From: an uncultured Prevotellaceae bacterium
Lineage (GTDB): Bacteria > Bacteroidota > Bacteroidia > Bacteroidales > Muribaculaceae
Length of the DNA stretch: 64,000 nt
Direction: 5' to 3'
NCBI GenBank assembly: GCA_900318865.1
Contig: ONMF01000010.1
Span: 1 to 64,000, forward strand
Within the stretch, counting starts at the first letter, position 1; every line of letters starts with the position of its first letter. The position numbers and the translations under genes are program-made. Under the pieces are notes generated by a model. That model did not search any database. It was not told the DNA's origin and worked only from the letters and a program-made list of their open reading frames with translations. Of this stretch, positions 41,729 through 50,671 are shown one piece after another.

Positions 41729-42904
41729 ATGAGCCGGATTCTTGAAATCATAAACCTGTCGTCTTCGGCAAGAAATTTTATAGGTGGACAGCTGTCTTAT
41801 TTCAGAAAGAATGGCGGCCATGAGGTGCATTTGATATGCACCCCCGACGATGCCATCTATTCATTTGTTGAGGCTCAGGGGGCAAATTATTTTCCGGTGC
41901 AGATTGAGCGGCGCCCCAGCCCCTGGTGCGACCTCAAGGCATTGGTCAAGATTTATCGCTATATCAAGCGAAACAAGTTTGATATTGTGATTTGCCATCA
42001 AGAGAAGTCGCGCTTGCTGGGCACGGTGGCAGCGTGGCTGTGCCGGGTGCCGGTGCGTGTTATCTACGCCCATGGCGTCCTTTTGGACACCATGCATGGG
42101 TCGAAGCGCCGCTTCTTCCTGGCCGAGGGGAAACTGGTGTCGAGGTTGGCACACCATGTGGTGTGCGTGAGCCCGTCGGTGATGAAGCGGCGTGTGGAAA
42201 TCGGTATGGACAAGCCGCACAAGCAAGTACTCATCGGTCACGGCACGTGCAATGGCATCGACACGCAGGGTAAATTCAATCCAGCTCTTGTGAGCGATGT
42301 GGAACGCCGGCAAATCAGGGATGCGCTCGGACTGGCACCCACTGATTTCGTGGTGGGTTTTTGTGGCCGCATAGTGCGTGACAAGGGTATTACGGAATTG
42401 GCAAGAGCCATCGAGCTTCTTGTGAAAAGACACCCGGACCAATCGGTCAAGCTATTGGTCATCGGCGAATTTGAACGGCGCGATGCAGTGCCGCAGGCAA
42501 CCGCCGATTTCCTTCAATTGTCGCCGTCGGTCATTTTCACGGGTCGAGTGCCATTTGATGAAATCCAGAAGTACTACACGCCGATGAACGTGATAGTCCT
42601 TCCCAGTTATCGTGAAGGCTTCGGGTTGGTGACGATTGAGGCAGGCGCCATGGGCATTCCGGCCATCGTGTCGCGCTCCACAGGTTGCATCGACTCCATT
42701 GTCGAGAACGTGACGGGACTTTATGCCGATATAGAGCCCAATGACATCGCCGACAAGATTGAGCGGTTCTTTGACCCGGAGTTTGCCCGGAAAATGGGCG
42801 ACCAGGCACGCCGGCATGTGGCAGAGAGCTATGAGCAAAGCGATGTGTTGAAGAATACGCTTGACTTTATCAATCAACAGGTAAACGGAAAGTCAGAAAA
42901 ATGA
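41729..42904 (+). CDS. GT4 family glycosyltransferase (PglA/CapM-like)
   Basis: 391 residues, GT-B. LSSSARNFIGGQLSYFRKNG and VRVIYAHGVLLDTMHGSKR mark the PglA/WbpX/CapM type; the donor domain has GFCGRIVRDKGITELARAIE and PSYREGFGLVTIEAGAMGIP. PglA-type enzymes add the second sugar onto a lipid-linked bacillosamine-like residue, consistent with the PglC and PglD relatives downstream. It ends in an ATGA overlap with the acyltransferase gene. Confidence 0.88.
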   Translation: MSRILEIINLSSSARNFIGGQLSYFRKNGGHEVHLICTPDDAIYSFVEAQGANYFPVQIERRPSPWCDLKALVKIYRYIKRNKFDIVICHQEKSRLLGTVAAWLCRVPVRVIYAHGVLLDTMHGSKRRFFLAEGKLVSRLAHHVVCVSPSVMKRRVEIGMDKPHKQVLIGHGTCNGIDTQGKFNPALVSDVERRQIRDALGLAPTDFVVGFCGRIVRDKGITELARAIELLVKRHPDQSVKLLVIGEFERRDAVPQATADFLQLSPSVIFTGRVPFDEIQKYYTPMNVIVLPSYREGFGLVTIEAGAMGIPAIVSRSTGCIDSIVENVTGLYADIEPNDIADKIERFFDPEFARKMGDQARRHVAESYEQSDVLKNTLDFINQQVNGKSEK

Positions 42905-43497
42905 CAAAGAAAAAACTGAGTCTTACTTATCGATTTTTGCGATTTATTGGTCTTAACTATTCCGAGGAAGAATATGGGCAGGTGTCGCTGTGGGATGTAA
43001 TCAAGCGGGTTCTGAAAACGTATCGAGATGGCTTTTTGCTGAAATTCGTCATGAACTCGTGGCTGTTGTCGCCCATCTTGCCTCGAAAAGTGCGTCCGTG
43101 GGTGCTCAAGAAAGTGGGATGCCATGTGGGGAAAGACATTTTTGTGGGCGATTCGGTGGTGGTTGATGCTGGCCATGCCGATCATATTTTTATCGATGAC
43201 CATGCCCACATTGCAGGAGGTGTACGACTGCTCTGTCATCAGCGTGACTTGAGTCATTATTGTGTGGGCGACGATTATGCAAAATTGGGTTATCGATTGG
43301 GCAAGATACATCTTTGCAAGGGCTCACTTGTGGGAATGGAAACCTTTGTGATGCCCGGCGTCACCATTGGCGAAGGCGCGATAGTGGGTGCCGGCTCGTT
43401 GGTCACAAGAGACATCCCGGCATGGACCATCGCCGCCGGCCGTCCGGCCAAAGTCGTAAAGCACATTCCTGAACGTAAAGAAACTATTGAAGAATGA
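42901..43497 (+). CDS. Left-handed beta-helix (hexapeptide) acyltransferase
   Basis: 198 residues. Hexapeptide repeats run through VGKDIFVGDSVVVDAGHADH, ITIDDHAHIAGGV-like steps and MPGVTIGEGAIVGAGSLVTR; the usual catalytic His is in CHQRD or nearby. It probably O-acetylates the glycan or a precursor in the cytoplasm. It overlaps both neighbours by 4 bp. Confidence 0.85.
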   Translation: MTKKKLSLTYRFLRFIGLNYSEEEYGQVSLWDVIKRVLKTYRDGFLLKFVMNSWLLSPILPRKVRPWVLKKVGCHVGKDIFVGDSVVVDAGHADHIFIDDHAHIAGGVRLLCHQRDLSHYCVGDDYAKLGYRLGKIHLCKGSLVGMETFVMPGVTIGEGAIVGAGSLVTRDIPAWTIAAGRPAKVVKHIPERKETIEE

Positions 43498-44369
43498 ATA
43501 TCCTGACATTTGACATCGAGGAGTGGTATGCCGAAATGGTACTTCTTGGCGACCGTCAAGATAAATACGTGCAATACGATAAATGTCTCAATGATGTTTT
43601 AGACCTTTTGGATGAATACAAAAAGAAGGCCACTTTCTTTTGCGTGGGCAGCATAGCCACAACGTTTCCACATGTGGTGAAAGCCATTCAATCTCGAGGT
43701 CATGAGATAGGATGTCATAGTCATCGGCACATGTTGCTTCATGGGATGAGCCGTGATGAAGTGCTTGATGACACAAGGCACGCGGTGAATGCTTTAGAGC
43801 AATGCACGGGCGAAAAAGTGAAAAGTTACCGTGCTCCTGCGTTTTCGATAGGCCCGGAAAACAAGTGGGTGTTTGAAATACTCTCGTTATGTGGAATAGA
43901 ACGAGATGCCTCGGTTTTTCCCGCCTCACGCGACTTTGGCGGCTATCCGGGTTTCGGGCATAAAGAGCCGGTTAAGATTGCATGTGACGGCATAGAACTC
44001 AAGGAATTCCCGATCTCGACCATGAATGTGCTGGGAAAAGAAATCGCCTTTTCCGGCGGAGGGTATTTCCGGTTCATTCCATTCTGGCTGTTCAAGCGCG
44101 AGATGGCAAAGAACAAATACAATATGTGTTATTTCCATATCGATGATTTGTTACAAGAAAGGACGCCGATGCTCACCCGAGAAGAATATGAGGATTACTT
44201 TAAAGAGGAAGGCAGCTTGGTAAATCGTGTGAAGCGTAATGTGAAAGACAATTATGGCAAGAAGGGTGCTTGGGAAAAACTGAAGCGCCTGATTAGGGAA
44301 TATGACTTCTTAAATCTTGATGCTGTGGATCAATCGATCGACTGGGCGAGCCGTCCTGTGGTGGAATGA
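43494..44369 (+). CDS. Polysaccharide deacetylase family protein (NodB fold)
   Basis: 291 residues. TFDIEEWYAEM places the catalytic Asp at residue 7; metal ligands are His75 and His79 (HSHRH); YRAPAFS and CYFHIDDL (usual F/HP-WE motif region) follow. The form lacks a signal peptide, so it works in the cytoplasm, as do the XrtA/PEP-CTERM-associated DUF3473 deacetylases, probably on a lipid-linked N-acetyl sugar. If so it could free an amino group for a new acyl group. ATGA overlaps on both sides. Confidence 0.85.
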   Translation: MNILTFDIEEWYAEMVLLGDRQDKYVQYDKCLNDVLDLLDEYKKKATFFCVGSIATTFPHVVKAIQSRGHEIGCHSHRHMLLHGMSRDEVLDDTRHAVNALEQCTGEKVKSYRAPAFSIGPENKWVFEILSLCGIERDASVFPASRDFGGYPGFGHKEPVKIACDGIELKEFPISTMNVLGKEIAFSGGGYFRFIPFWLFKREMAKNKYNMCYFHIDDLLQERTPMLTREEYEDYFKEEGSLVNRVKRNVKDNYGKKGAWEKLKRLIREYDFLNLDAVDQSIDWASRPVVE

Positions 44370-44983
44370 GAACGATGTATAAGAATTGGGTTAAGCGCGC
44401 ATTAGATTTCACCTTGTCACTGATAGTGCTGGTGATATTGTCACCACTGCTGATGGCAGTGACAGTGTGGCTGCACTTTGCCAACAAGGGTGCCGGTGCA
44501 TTTTTCCTGCAAGAACGTCCGGGCAAAGACGCCAAGATTTTCAAGATTATCAAGTTCAAGACGATGACCGACGAGCGTGATGCTGATGGAAATCTTCTCC
44601 CTGATGCTCAGCGTTTGACAAAGGTCGGCAAATTTGTTCGTTCCACGAGCATCGACGAGTTGCCACAGTTGATCAACGTGCTTAAAGGCGATATGGCGTT
44701 GATAGGCCCTCGGCCACTACTGGTGAAATATTTACCGCTCTACAGCGCAGAGCAGGCCCGCCGGCACGAGGTGCGGCCGGGTATCACCGGCTGGGCGCAG
44801 TGCCATGGGCGTAATGCCATCTCATGGGCCGAGAAGTTCAGGCTCGATGTGTGGTATGTGGACCATTGCTCACTAATCACCGATGTGCAGGTGATACTTA
44901 TAACAATTAAAAAAGTGATTCATCGTGCAGACATTACACCTGCCGGGAATGAAGAGCTTCAAGAGTTCAACGGAAACAATTAA
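44366..44983 (+). CDS. PglC-type phosphoglycosyl transferase
   Basis: 205 residues. One re-entrant N-terminal helix (ALDFTLSLIVLVILSPLLMA) is followed by the soluble domain with FQERP-like FFLQERPGKDAKIF, the catalytic DE dyad in STSIDELPQLINV and GPRPLL, then RPGITGWAQCHGRN. This is the small monotopic PGT form that loads UDP-di-N-acetylbacillosamine-like sugar phosphate on undecaprenyl phosphate and starts glycan assembly. It is placed in the middle of the operon, next to the PglD-like gene. The start is either ATG 44366 or 44375. Confidence 0.92.
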   Translation: MRTMYKNWVKRALDFTLSLIVLVILSPLLMAVTVWLHFANKGAGAFFLQERPGKDAKIFKIIKFKTMTDERDADGNLLPDAQRLTKVGKFVRSTSIDELPQLINVLKGDMALIGPRPLLVKYLPLYSAEQARRHEVRPGITGWAQCHGRNAISWAEKFRLDVWYVDHCSLITDVQVILITIKKVIHRADITPAGNEELQEFNGNN

Positions 44984-44989
44984 ACTGTT

Positions 44990-45625
44990 ATGAAAAATCT
45001 TGTTATTATTGGCGCCGGTGGAATGGGACGCTCCGTATTCCACATAGCTCAAGGTTGCAAGGGATATGGAACAGAATTTGTTATCAAGGGTTATCTTGAT
45101 GACAATTTGTCACAGTTAAGTAATTTCAAGGGCTATCCTCCCATCTTAGGGACAATCGATAGCTATGAAATTGAACCCGATGATGTGTTCACATGCTCAA
45201 TGGGGAATGTGGCGACAAAGCAGCGTTGTTGCGAAAAGATTATTCAGCGTGGCGGAAAGTTCTTCACGCTAATTCATGAGCAAGCGAGAGTGTGCGGCAA
45301 TGTTACCCTTGGAGAGGGCTGTATCGTGGCGCCATTCTGCCTGGTTGATTGTGACACAGAAGTTGGCCGCATGTGCCTGTTGCAGTCATTTGCCGTCATA
45401 GGACACGATTGCAGCATAGGCGACTACACATGTATCGACACGCATGTGACATGCGTTGCCGGTATTCGTGTGGGTGATTGTGTCACGGTTCATTCATCGG
45501 CTGTCATTAATGGCGGTGTTGTTGTAGAAGATGGTGCAACAATAGCTGCCGGCAGTTTCGTCATTCGCAAAGTCAAATCGGGAGTTACAGTATATGGCAA
45601 TCCCGCTAAATCATTGAATGGATGA
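44990..45625 (+). CDS. PglD/NeuD-type sugar N-acyltransferase
   Basis: 211 residues. The N-terminal Rossmann-like domain (LVIIGAGGMGRSVFHIAQG) binds UDP-sugar; the C-terminal left-handed beta-helix has LVDCDTEVG and the catalytic-type His139 in VIGHDCSIGDY. In bacillosamine synthesis PglD moves an acetyl group from acetyl-CoA to the 4-amino group. The ATG of the next gene (FabD-like) overlaps its stop (ATGAG), so the acyltransferase is translationally coupled to an acyl-ACP pathway. This makes an acyl-ACP rather than acetyl-CoA a possible donor. Confidence 0.87.
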   Translation: MKNLVIIGAGGMGRSVFHIAQGCKGYGTEFVIKGYLDDNLSQLSNFKGYPPILGTIDSYEIEPDDVFTCSMGNVATKQRCCEKIIQRGGKFFTLIHEQARVCGNVTLGEGCIVAPFCLVDCDTEVGRMCLLQSFAVIGHDCSIGDYTCIDTHVTCVAGIRVGDCVTVHSSAVINGGVVVEDGATIAAGSFVIRKVKSGVTVYGNPAKSLNG

Positions 45626-46557
45626 GAGCTTTTATATTTCCTGGACAAGGCTGCCAGCAGCAAGGTATGGGGAAGGACCTCTATGAAAAATTCCCCCAAG
45701 CAAGAGATTTGTTTGAACGTGGCAATGATTTTCTGGGGCGTCGTATCACCGACACAATGTTTTATGGGTCGGAAGAAGATTTGATGATGACCATCAACAC
45801 GCAGCCAGCCGTGTTCTTGTACGAGGTGGTACTTGCCAAGTGCCAGTCGACTGTGTCGCCCGACGTTGTTGCCGGCCATTCACTGGGCGAATTTGCGGCG
45901 CTTGTGGTGAATGGGACCATCACGTTTGAAGATGGCTTGAATTTGGTGCTGAACCGTGCCGTGATAGGGCAGCGCGCTTGCGAGAAGGTGAAGACCGGCA
46001 TGGGAGCAGTGATTGGCCTGAGTGACGAATATGTGGCACGGCGAATACAGGAATTATGGGATGAAAATGGCGAGCCCCTCTATTTTGCTAATTACAATGG
46101 GCCGGGACAAGTTGTCATCTCGGGCAGTAAAAAGGGGGTTAGGCTTGCTTGCAAAGCGTTCATGAAGGAGGGAGCCAAAAAAGCGGTGCCTCTTTTGATA
46201 GGCGGCAGTTTCCACACGCCGTATATGGATGAGGCCCGTGAGGAGTTGGGCGAGATTATAAAGAAAACCACGTTCAATGCTCCTGCGATTCCTGTCTATC
46301 AATGTGTCGACGCATTGCCTCATACCGATCCGGAAGAGATAAAGAATAATCTTATTGAGCACATCACGCACCCTGTGCTTTGGACATCAATGGTGAACAA
46401 TATGGTAGCCGACGGTGTGACAGAGTTCTATGAGGTGGGAACCGACGACACATTAGAGAAAATCGTCAAGCGAATGTGTCCTGACCTTCATTCTCAGTCA
46501 TTACTCGATATTGAGGCTTATAAAAACAAAGTAATGAATTATAAAATAAATAAATAA
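45622..46557 (+). CDS. FabD-like ACP acyltransferase (malonyl-CoA:ACP transacylase family)
   Basis: 311 residues. It has the start IFPGQGCQQQGMG, the nucleophile in GHSLGE at Ser87, the carboxylate-binding Arg112 (LNRAVIG) and the catalytic His198 (GSFHTPYM). The conserved Arg indicates a malonyl-type donor rather than acetyl. The C-terminus carries HPVLWTSMVNNMV and EVGTDDTLEKIVKRM. It is the first of six genes that look like a dedicated ACP pathway within the glycan operon, not the genome's only fatty-acid FabD, judged by the unusual setting. Confidence 0.9.
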   Translation: MRAFIFPGQGCQQQGMGKDLYEKFPQARDLFERGNDFLGRRITDTMFYGSEEDLMMTINTQPAVFLYEVVLAKCQSTVSPDVVAGHSLGEFAALVVNGTITFEDGLNLVLNRAVIGQRACEKVKTGMGAVIGLSDEYVARRIQELWDENGEPLYFANYNGPGQVVISGSKKGVRLACKAFMKEGAKKAVPLLIGGSFHTPYMDEAREELGEIIKKTTFNAPAIPVYQCVDALPHTDPEEIKNNLIEHITHPVLWTSMVNNMVADGVTEFYEVGTDDTLEKIVKRMCPDLHSQSLLDIEAYKNKVMNYKINK

Positions 46558-46573
46558 TAATAGGAAAAGAACT

Positions 46574-46801
46574 ATGACAATAGAAGAATTTATTGAGCTT
46601 TTTGAAGGTGAGATGGATGAAGTTCCAGCAGAAGGATTGAAGCCGGAAACCGATTTCAAAAACATGGATGAGTGGAGCTCACTCACTGCACTGTCAATCA
46701 TCTCGATGGTGGATGAAGAATATGATAAGAGGCTTACGCCATCGGAGTTGCGCAACAGCACAACGATTGAAGAGTTGTGGAAACTAATTGAAGCAAAATG
46801 A
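46574..46801 (+). CDS. Acyl carrier protein 1
   Basis: 75 residues, acidic. The phosphopantetheine site is WSSL (Ser36), where the usual Asp before the Ser is another Ser. The third helix (VDEEYDKRLTPSELRN) and end are typical of ACPs. It is 16 bp after the FabD-like gene and overlaps the next gene (ATGA), so it is likely the carrier for the FabD/ketoreductase/KASIII steps. Confidence 0.87.
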   Translation: MTIEEFIELFEGEMDEVPAEGLKPETDFKNMDEWSSLTALSIISMVDEEYDKRLTPSELRNSTTIEELWKLIEAK

Positions 46802-47544
46802 GTTACAAAAATCCGTTCACGTTACAGGAGAAGCGAATTCTGGTAACCGGCGCATCGTCGGGCATAGGCCGGAGTATAGCCCAGGAATGTGCAGCAGCCG
46901 GTGCCACCGTGGTGCTGAATGGCCGCGATGAGCAGCGGTTAAACGAAACACTCTCGTCACTCGAAGGCTCGGGTCACTGTGCAATAGCTGCCGACCTGAC
47001 CCACTTCGACACGGTTAAGCAACACCTGGCCACGTTGGAACCGCTCGATGGCTTGGTGCTTTGTGCCGGGGTGGGGCAAACAGCTCCTGTGCAAAATGTT
47101 AAAGCCGACAAGATTCAAGGTGTATTCAGTACCAATACTTTTGCTCCTGTGCAATTGTTGCAGATGCTGGTGAAAGGCAAGAAAATCAATCGCAAGGCCT
47201 CGGTGGTGTTCATCTCGTCTATCGCCCGGCAAAAGCCTTATGTGGGCAATGGCGTGTACTCGGCATCGAAAGCGGCCTTGAATGGCTTTTCTAAGGTTGC
47301 AGCCCTCGAACTTGCCGGTCGTGAAATCCGTGTGAATTGCATCGAGCCCGGCTTAATTATGACGAGTATTGTAAAAGAATCGGTTTTTGACGAAGAGCAG
47401 CTCGCTGAATTCAAGAAAACCATGCCATTGGGTTTCGGCGCCCCTCGTCACATTGCGTTGGGATGTGTTTATTTACTCTCGGATGCTTCATGCTGGACCA
47501 CCGGAACAAGCCTGGTGATTGATGGTGGCCAAACGTTGATTTAG
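46798..47544 (+). CDS. SDR family 3-oxoacyl-ACP reductase
   Basis: 248 residues. Classical SDR: TGASSGIG at 17-24, an Asn at about 113, catalytic Ser140/141, Tyr154 and Lys158 (YSASK). Its FabG-like order (VVLNGRDEQRL, GLVLCAGVG, RVNCIEPGLI and GTSLVIDGGQ) fits NADPH-dependent reduction of a 3-oxoacyl-ACP to the 3-hydroxy form. No dehydratase or enoyl reductase follows, so the expected product keeps its hydroxyl group. Overlaps ACP1 by 4 bp. Confidence 0.9.
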   Translation: MSYKNPFTLQEKRILVTGASSGIGRSIAQECAAAGATVVLNGRDEQRLNETLSSLEGSGHCAIAADLTHFDTVKQHLATLEPLDGLVLCAGVGQTAPVQNVKADKIQGVFSTNTFAPVQLLQMLVKGKKINRKASVVFISSIARQKPYVGNGVYSASKAALNGFSKVAALELAGREIRVNCIEPGLIMTSIVKESVFDEEQLAEFKKTMPLGFGAPRHIALGCVYLLSDASCWTTGTSLVIDGGQTLI

Positions 47545-47547
47545 AAT

Positions 47548-48600
47548 ATGGCGATAGTAAGATATAAAGATGTCGGCATGACCGCAATAGCTGCGTGTGT
47601 GCCGAAGACGATAGTGTCGAATATGTCGCTCGGGTACATGATGAGTGACGATGCGATGGAGCGTGTGGTGAAGTCGACAGGTATTGAAGAGCGCCGAATT
47701 GCCGATGACGATGTTTGTTCTTCGGATTTATGCGTCAAAGCGGCAGAGAGGTTGATGCTCGATAACCAGATTTCACCCGATTCGATAGATTTATTGATTT
47801 TCACTACCCTCACTCCTGATTTCGTAAGCCCCCCGACAACCCCTATCATCCAAAAACGCCTTGGACTGCCGCCGACGACTGCATGCATCGATTTGCAGTT
47901 TGCCTGTTCAGGCTATATATATGCTATGGGTGTGGCTTATGCCATGGTATCGGCTCCCGGTATCAATCGAGCGCTTGTCCTGGCCGGCGAAACGATGTCG
48001 AAAATCACGAGTCGCCGCGACCGAGTCAACTGGCCCCTATACGGTGATGCCGGCACAGCTACGCTTGTCGAAAAAGGCGACTTTGGTGAATCGGTGTTTG
48101 AACTGACGGCCGATGGTGTGGGGCAAGACTTCGTGAAGGTTCCGTTCCGTGGTTTCCGCAATTCATTGAGCGAAAATAATCTTATTGATAAAGAAGATGC
48201 TGAAGGCAATTTCCGTCGTGATATTGACATCACAATGGATGGTATGGAGACATTCAACCATGCCATTACGGCTATTCCACGGCAAATTAAGGCCTTGATG
48301 AAGGAAACTGGGATTACTGGCGATGATTTCGATTATCTGATATCGCATCAAGCCAATAAAATGATGATTGATTTCATTGTCAGAAAACTGAAAGTTTCTA
48401 AAGACAAGGTGCCATTTTGCTTGCAGAAGTATGGAAACACAAGTTGCGCCTCGGTGCCGTTGACAATCGTTTCGGAGTTGGAAGGAAAGATGGCGGGCGA
48501 GAAAAAACTGTTGTTGAGTGCAATCGGGGCGGGATGGTCGTTCGGGACGGCATTTCTAACGGTAAAAGACCTTCAAGTTTCTCCCGTAATTGAATTCTAA
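47548..48600 (+). CDS. 3-oxoacyl-ACP synthase III (KASIII) family protein
   Basis: 350 residues with a complete Cys-His-Asn triad: Cys120 (QFACSGY), His267 (ISHQANKMM) and Asn297 (KYGNTSCAS). The intact triad means it can do the decarboxylative Claisen condensation. Compared with FabH it has the ketoacyl synthase 3 N-terminus VGMTAIAACVPKTIVSN, usual in secondary pathways. It probably extends a short starter (acetyl-CoA or another acyl group) by malonyl-ACP. Placed 3 bp after the ketoreductase. Confidence 0.9.
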   Translation: MAIVRYKDVGMTAIAACVPKTIVSNMSLGYMMSDDAMERVVKSTGIEERRIADDDVCSSDLCVKAAERLMLDNQISPDSIDLLIFTTLTPDFVSPPTTPIIQKRLGLPPTTACIDLQFACSGYIYAMGVAYAMVSAPGINRALVLAGETMSKITSRRDRVNWPLYGDAGTATLVEKGDFGESVFELTADGVGQDFVKVPFRGFRNSLSENNLIDKEDAEGNFRRDIDITMDGMETFNHAITAIPRQIKALMKETGITGDDFDYLISHQANKMMIDFIVRKLKVSKDKVPFCLQKYGNTSCASVPLTIVSELEGKMAGEKKLLLSAIGAGWSFGTAFLTVKDLQVSPVIEF

Positions 48601-48605
48601 AACTC

Positions 48606-50216
48606 ATGAGATATTTCGTTTTCCGCAATCAGACGGTAGAGCCTTTCTTTAGTGGTGAGGAGGCGACTTTTTCGGGCTATGACGATGTCAGTCAAGTGCC
48701 AACCGACGCCTCCCGCTACATTTGGTTCTATCAGGTGCCGGTGGGCCCTATAAATGAGGTGGCCGACGAGGTGGACACCTATTTTGAGAAGTTACAGTTT
48801 GTGGCGAGTCGGTGTGGCGCCGACAAGCAACTAATCGTTTTCTCGCTTGTCGACACTGCGAATGTGTTGATTGTGGAGAATGACCGGGCACTGAGGCGGG
48901 CAATCAACGATTTTAACCGCCAAGTGTCGCAGTGGGCCGAAACAAGGTCAAATGTCAAGTTGATTGATTTCAGTGAATTCACTGAGCGTTATCCGTGTGA
49001 GCAACTTGTTAACTGGAAGTTTTATTTCATCTCGCAGACATTGCTCAACCCCAAGCTTGCCCGAGACTTCGGCCAGTGGTGGCAGAACAAGGAGCGTGCG
49101 CTTGACTTGAAGCGCAAAAAATGTCTTGTTCTTGATTTGGACAACACCTTGTGGGGGGGCATACTCGGAGAGGACGGTCCTGCCGGAATCAAAATTGGCG
49201 GTGACTATCCCGGGAAGGCTTTCTCTTATTGGCAGCGGGCTTTGTTGGAACTTAAGAACACGGGAGTAATGCTTGCTGTGTGCAGCAAGAACGATGAGAA
49301 GGATGTGATGGAGGTTTGGGAGCGGAATCCATTCATGGTGTTGCGTAAAGACGATTTTGTGGCCTGGCGCATCAACTGGCAGGATAAAGCGACCAACATT
49401 CAAGAGTTGGCAAGCGAGTTGAACATCGGGCTCGACAGTATGGTTTTTGTCGACGACAACCCTGCCGAACGAGAACTCATCCGCCAGATGCTTCCCATGG
49501 TAACAGTTCCCGATTTTCCAACACGTCCCTACGAATTGATGTCATTCGTTAAGGGTTTGGTCGACAGCTATTTTAGTGTCTATTCCATCACCGTGGAAGA
49601 TGTGAGCAAGACGGCCCAGTACAAGGCAAATGCCGCACGGCAGGCCGAGCAGACGAGATTTGCAACGATGGACGACTATCTGCAATCGCTTGAGTTGTGC
49701 TTGCAAGTGTCGGAGCTGGATAAGTTCAACTTGGCTCGTTTGGCTCAAATGACGCAGAAAACCAACCAATTCAATCTCACAACCAAGCGCTACACAGAGG
49801 ATGATTTGCAACGTATGGCTTCACAAGGGGCAAGGATTTTCGGTGTATCGGTGAGTGACCGCTTTGGCGACAATGGAATCACAGGCGAGTTGATATTGTG
49901 TCCGCTTGATGCAACGACGGCCGAAATTGATACCCTGCTGCTCAGTTGCCGCATCTTGGGCCGGGGGATAGAGTTTGCCTTTTTAAACTCTGTCCTGAAT
50001 TTGCTCCTTTCCAATGGGGTGAAGTCGGTCCATGGCACTTATATCCCTACGGCTAAAAATGGTCAAGTCGCGTCCTTTTATGAAGAAGCCGGTTTTTCGC
50101 TTGTTAAAACTGATAATGATGGGCGCAAATATTATGTAAGGAAAATAGACACAGTTATCGACAATAAAGATTATTACAAAATAACAATTCACAAAAATGG
50201 AGGAGAGAATACTTGA
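48606..50216 (+). CDS. FkbH-like HAD-IIIC phosphatase with GNAT domain
   Basis: 536 residues. The N-terminal 165 residues form an SGNH-like leader domain. The HAD-IIIC core starts LVLDLDNTLWGGILGEDG (Asp177/Asp179), with AVCSKNDEKD and VFVDDNPAERE. A GNAT-like C-terminal domain (about 370-525; RLAQMTQKTNQFNLTTKR, YIPTAKNGQVASFY) follows. FkbH enzymes take 1,3-bisphosphoglycerate and load a glyceryl group on an ACP; close relatives act in secondary metabolite and glycan loci. The second ACP gene begins inside its 3' end, which suits such a loading role. Confidence 0.9.
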   Translation: MRYFVFRNQTVEPFFSGEEATFSGYDDVSQVPTDASRYIWFYQVPVGPINEVADEVDTYFEKLQFVASRCGADKQLIVFSLVDTANVLIVENDRALRRAINDFNRQVSQWAETRSNVKLIDFSEFTERYPCEQLVNWKFYFISQTLLNPKLARDFGQWWQNKERALDLKRKKCLVLDLDNTLWGGILGEDGPAGIKIGGDYPGKAFSYWQRALLELKNTGVMLAVCSKNDEKDVMEVWERNPFMVLRKDDFVAWRINWQDKATNIQELASELNIGLDSMVFVDDNPAERELIRQMLPMVTVPDFPTRPYELMSFVKGLVDSYFSVYSITVEDVSKTAQYKANAARQAEQTRFATMDDYLQSLELCLQVSELDKFNLARLAQMTQKTNQFNLTTKRYTEDDLQRMASQGARIFGVSVSDRFGDNGITGELILCPLDATTAEIDTLLLSCRILGRGIEFAFLNSVLNLLLSNGVKSVHGTYIPTAKNGQVASFYEEAGFSLVKTDNDGRKYYVRKIDTVIDNKDYYKITIHKNGGENT

Positions 50217-50415
50217 TATTATGCGCAATGTTTTTGAAGATGCATCGGTTAACGTTGCCAGCAATCAAAACAATTGCCCCAATTGGGATTCGTTGCGTCA
50301 ATTGACGCTTGTAAGCGAGCTTGAGGATGAATTCGATGTGGAATTCGAACCTGAGGAGATTGCCCAGATGCGTAGTTTCACGCAGGTTAGAGAGATTCTG
50401 ATGACTAAATTATAA
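50197..50415 (+). CDS. Acyl carrier protein 2
   Basis: 72 residues, acidic. The attachment site is WDSLRQL with Ser32 in the standard DSL context. It differs from ACP1 and overlaps the FkbH-like gene by 20 bp, so it is probably the partner that carries the glyceryl or related group. Two distinct ACPs suggest two separate acyl streams or two steps in one. Confidence 0.87.
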   Translation: MEERILDIMRNVFEDASVNVASNQNNCPNWDSLRQLTLVSELEDEFDVEFEPEEIAQMRSFTQVREILMTKL

Positions 50416-50451
50416 AAAGAATTATAAGCTGAGGGACACACACAATCGACC

Positions 50452-50664
50452 ATGGAAAAAACACATCCACTCATCAGTATCATTGTACCCGTCTATAATG
50501 TAAAAGAGTACGTCGTTCAGTGCCTGGAAAGTATCGCCGCACAAACGTTCACTCACTACGAGTGCATCGTGGTTGACGACGGCTCGACCGACGGAAGTGG
50601 AGACATATGTGACGATTATGCGGCAACACACGAGCGCTTTCTCATTGGTCGACGTGTAAACTGA
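50452..50664 (+). pseudogene. Truncated GT2 glycosyltransferase fragment
   Basis: 70 codons. The first 58 residues are a normal GT2 start (ISIIVPVYNVKEYVVQCLES, VVDDGSTDGSGDICDDYA), then the frame ends in unrelated residues ahead of TGA. There is no DxD site or acceptor domain, so it cannot be an active transferase. It lies exactly where the ACP module meets the secreted-protein gene, so it marks a recombination junction. Confidence 0.8.
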
Positions 50665-50671
50665 TGGGGTT

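Noticed and set aside
45622..50415. Polyketide or general fatty-acid synthesis cluster
   Set aside because: No KASI/II, dehydratase, enoyl reductase or multidomain PKS is present, and the genes sit inside a glycan operon with ATGA overlaps.
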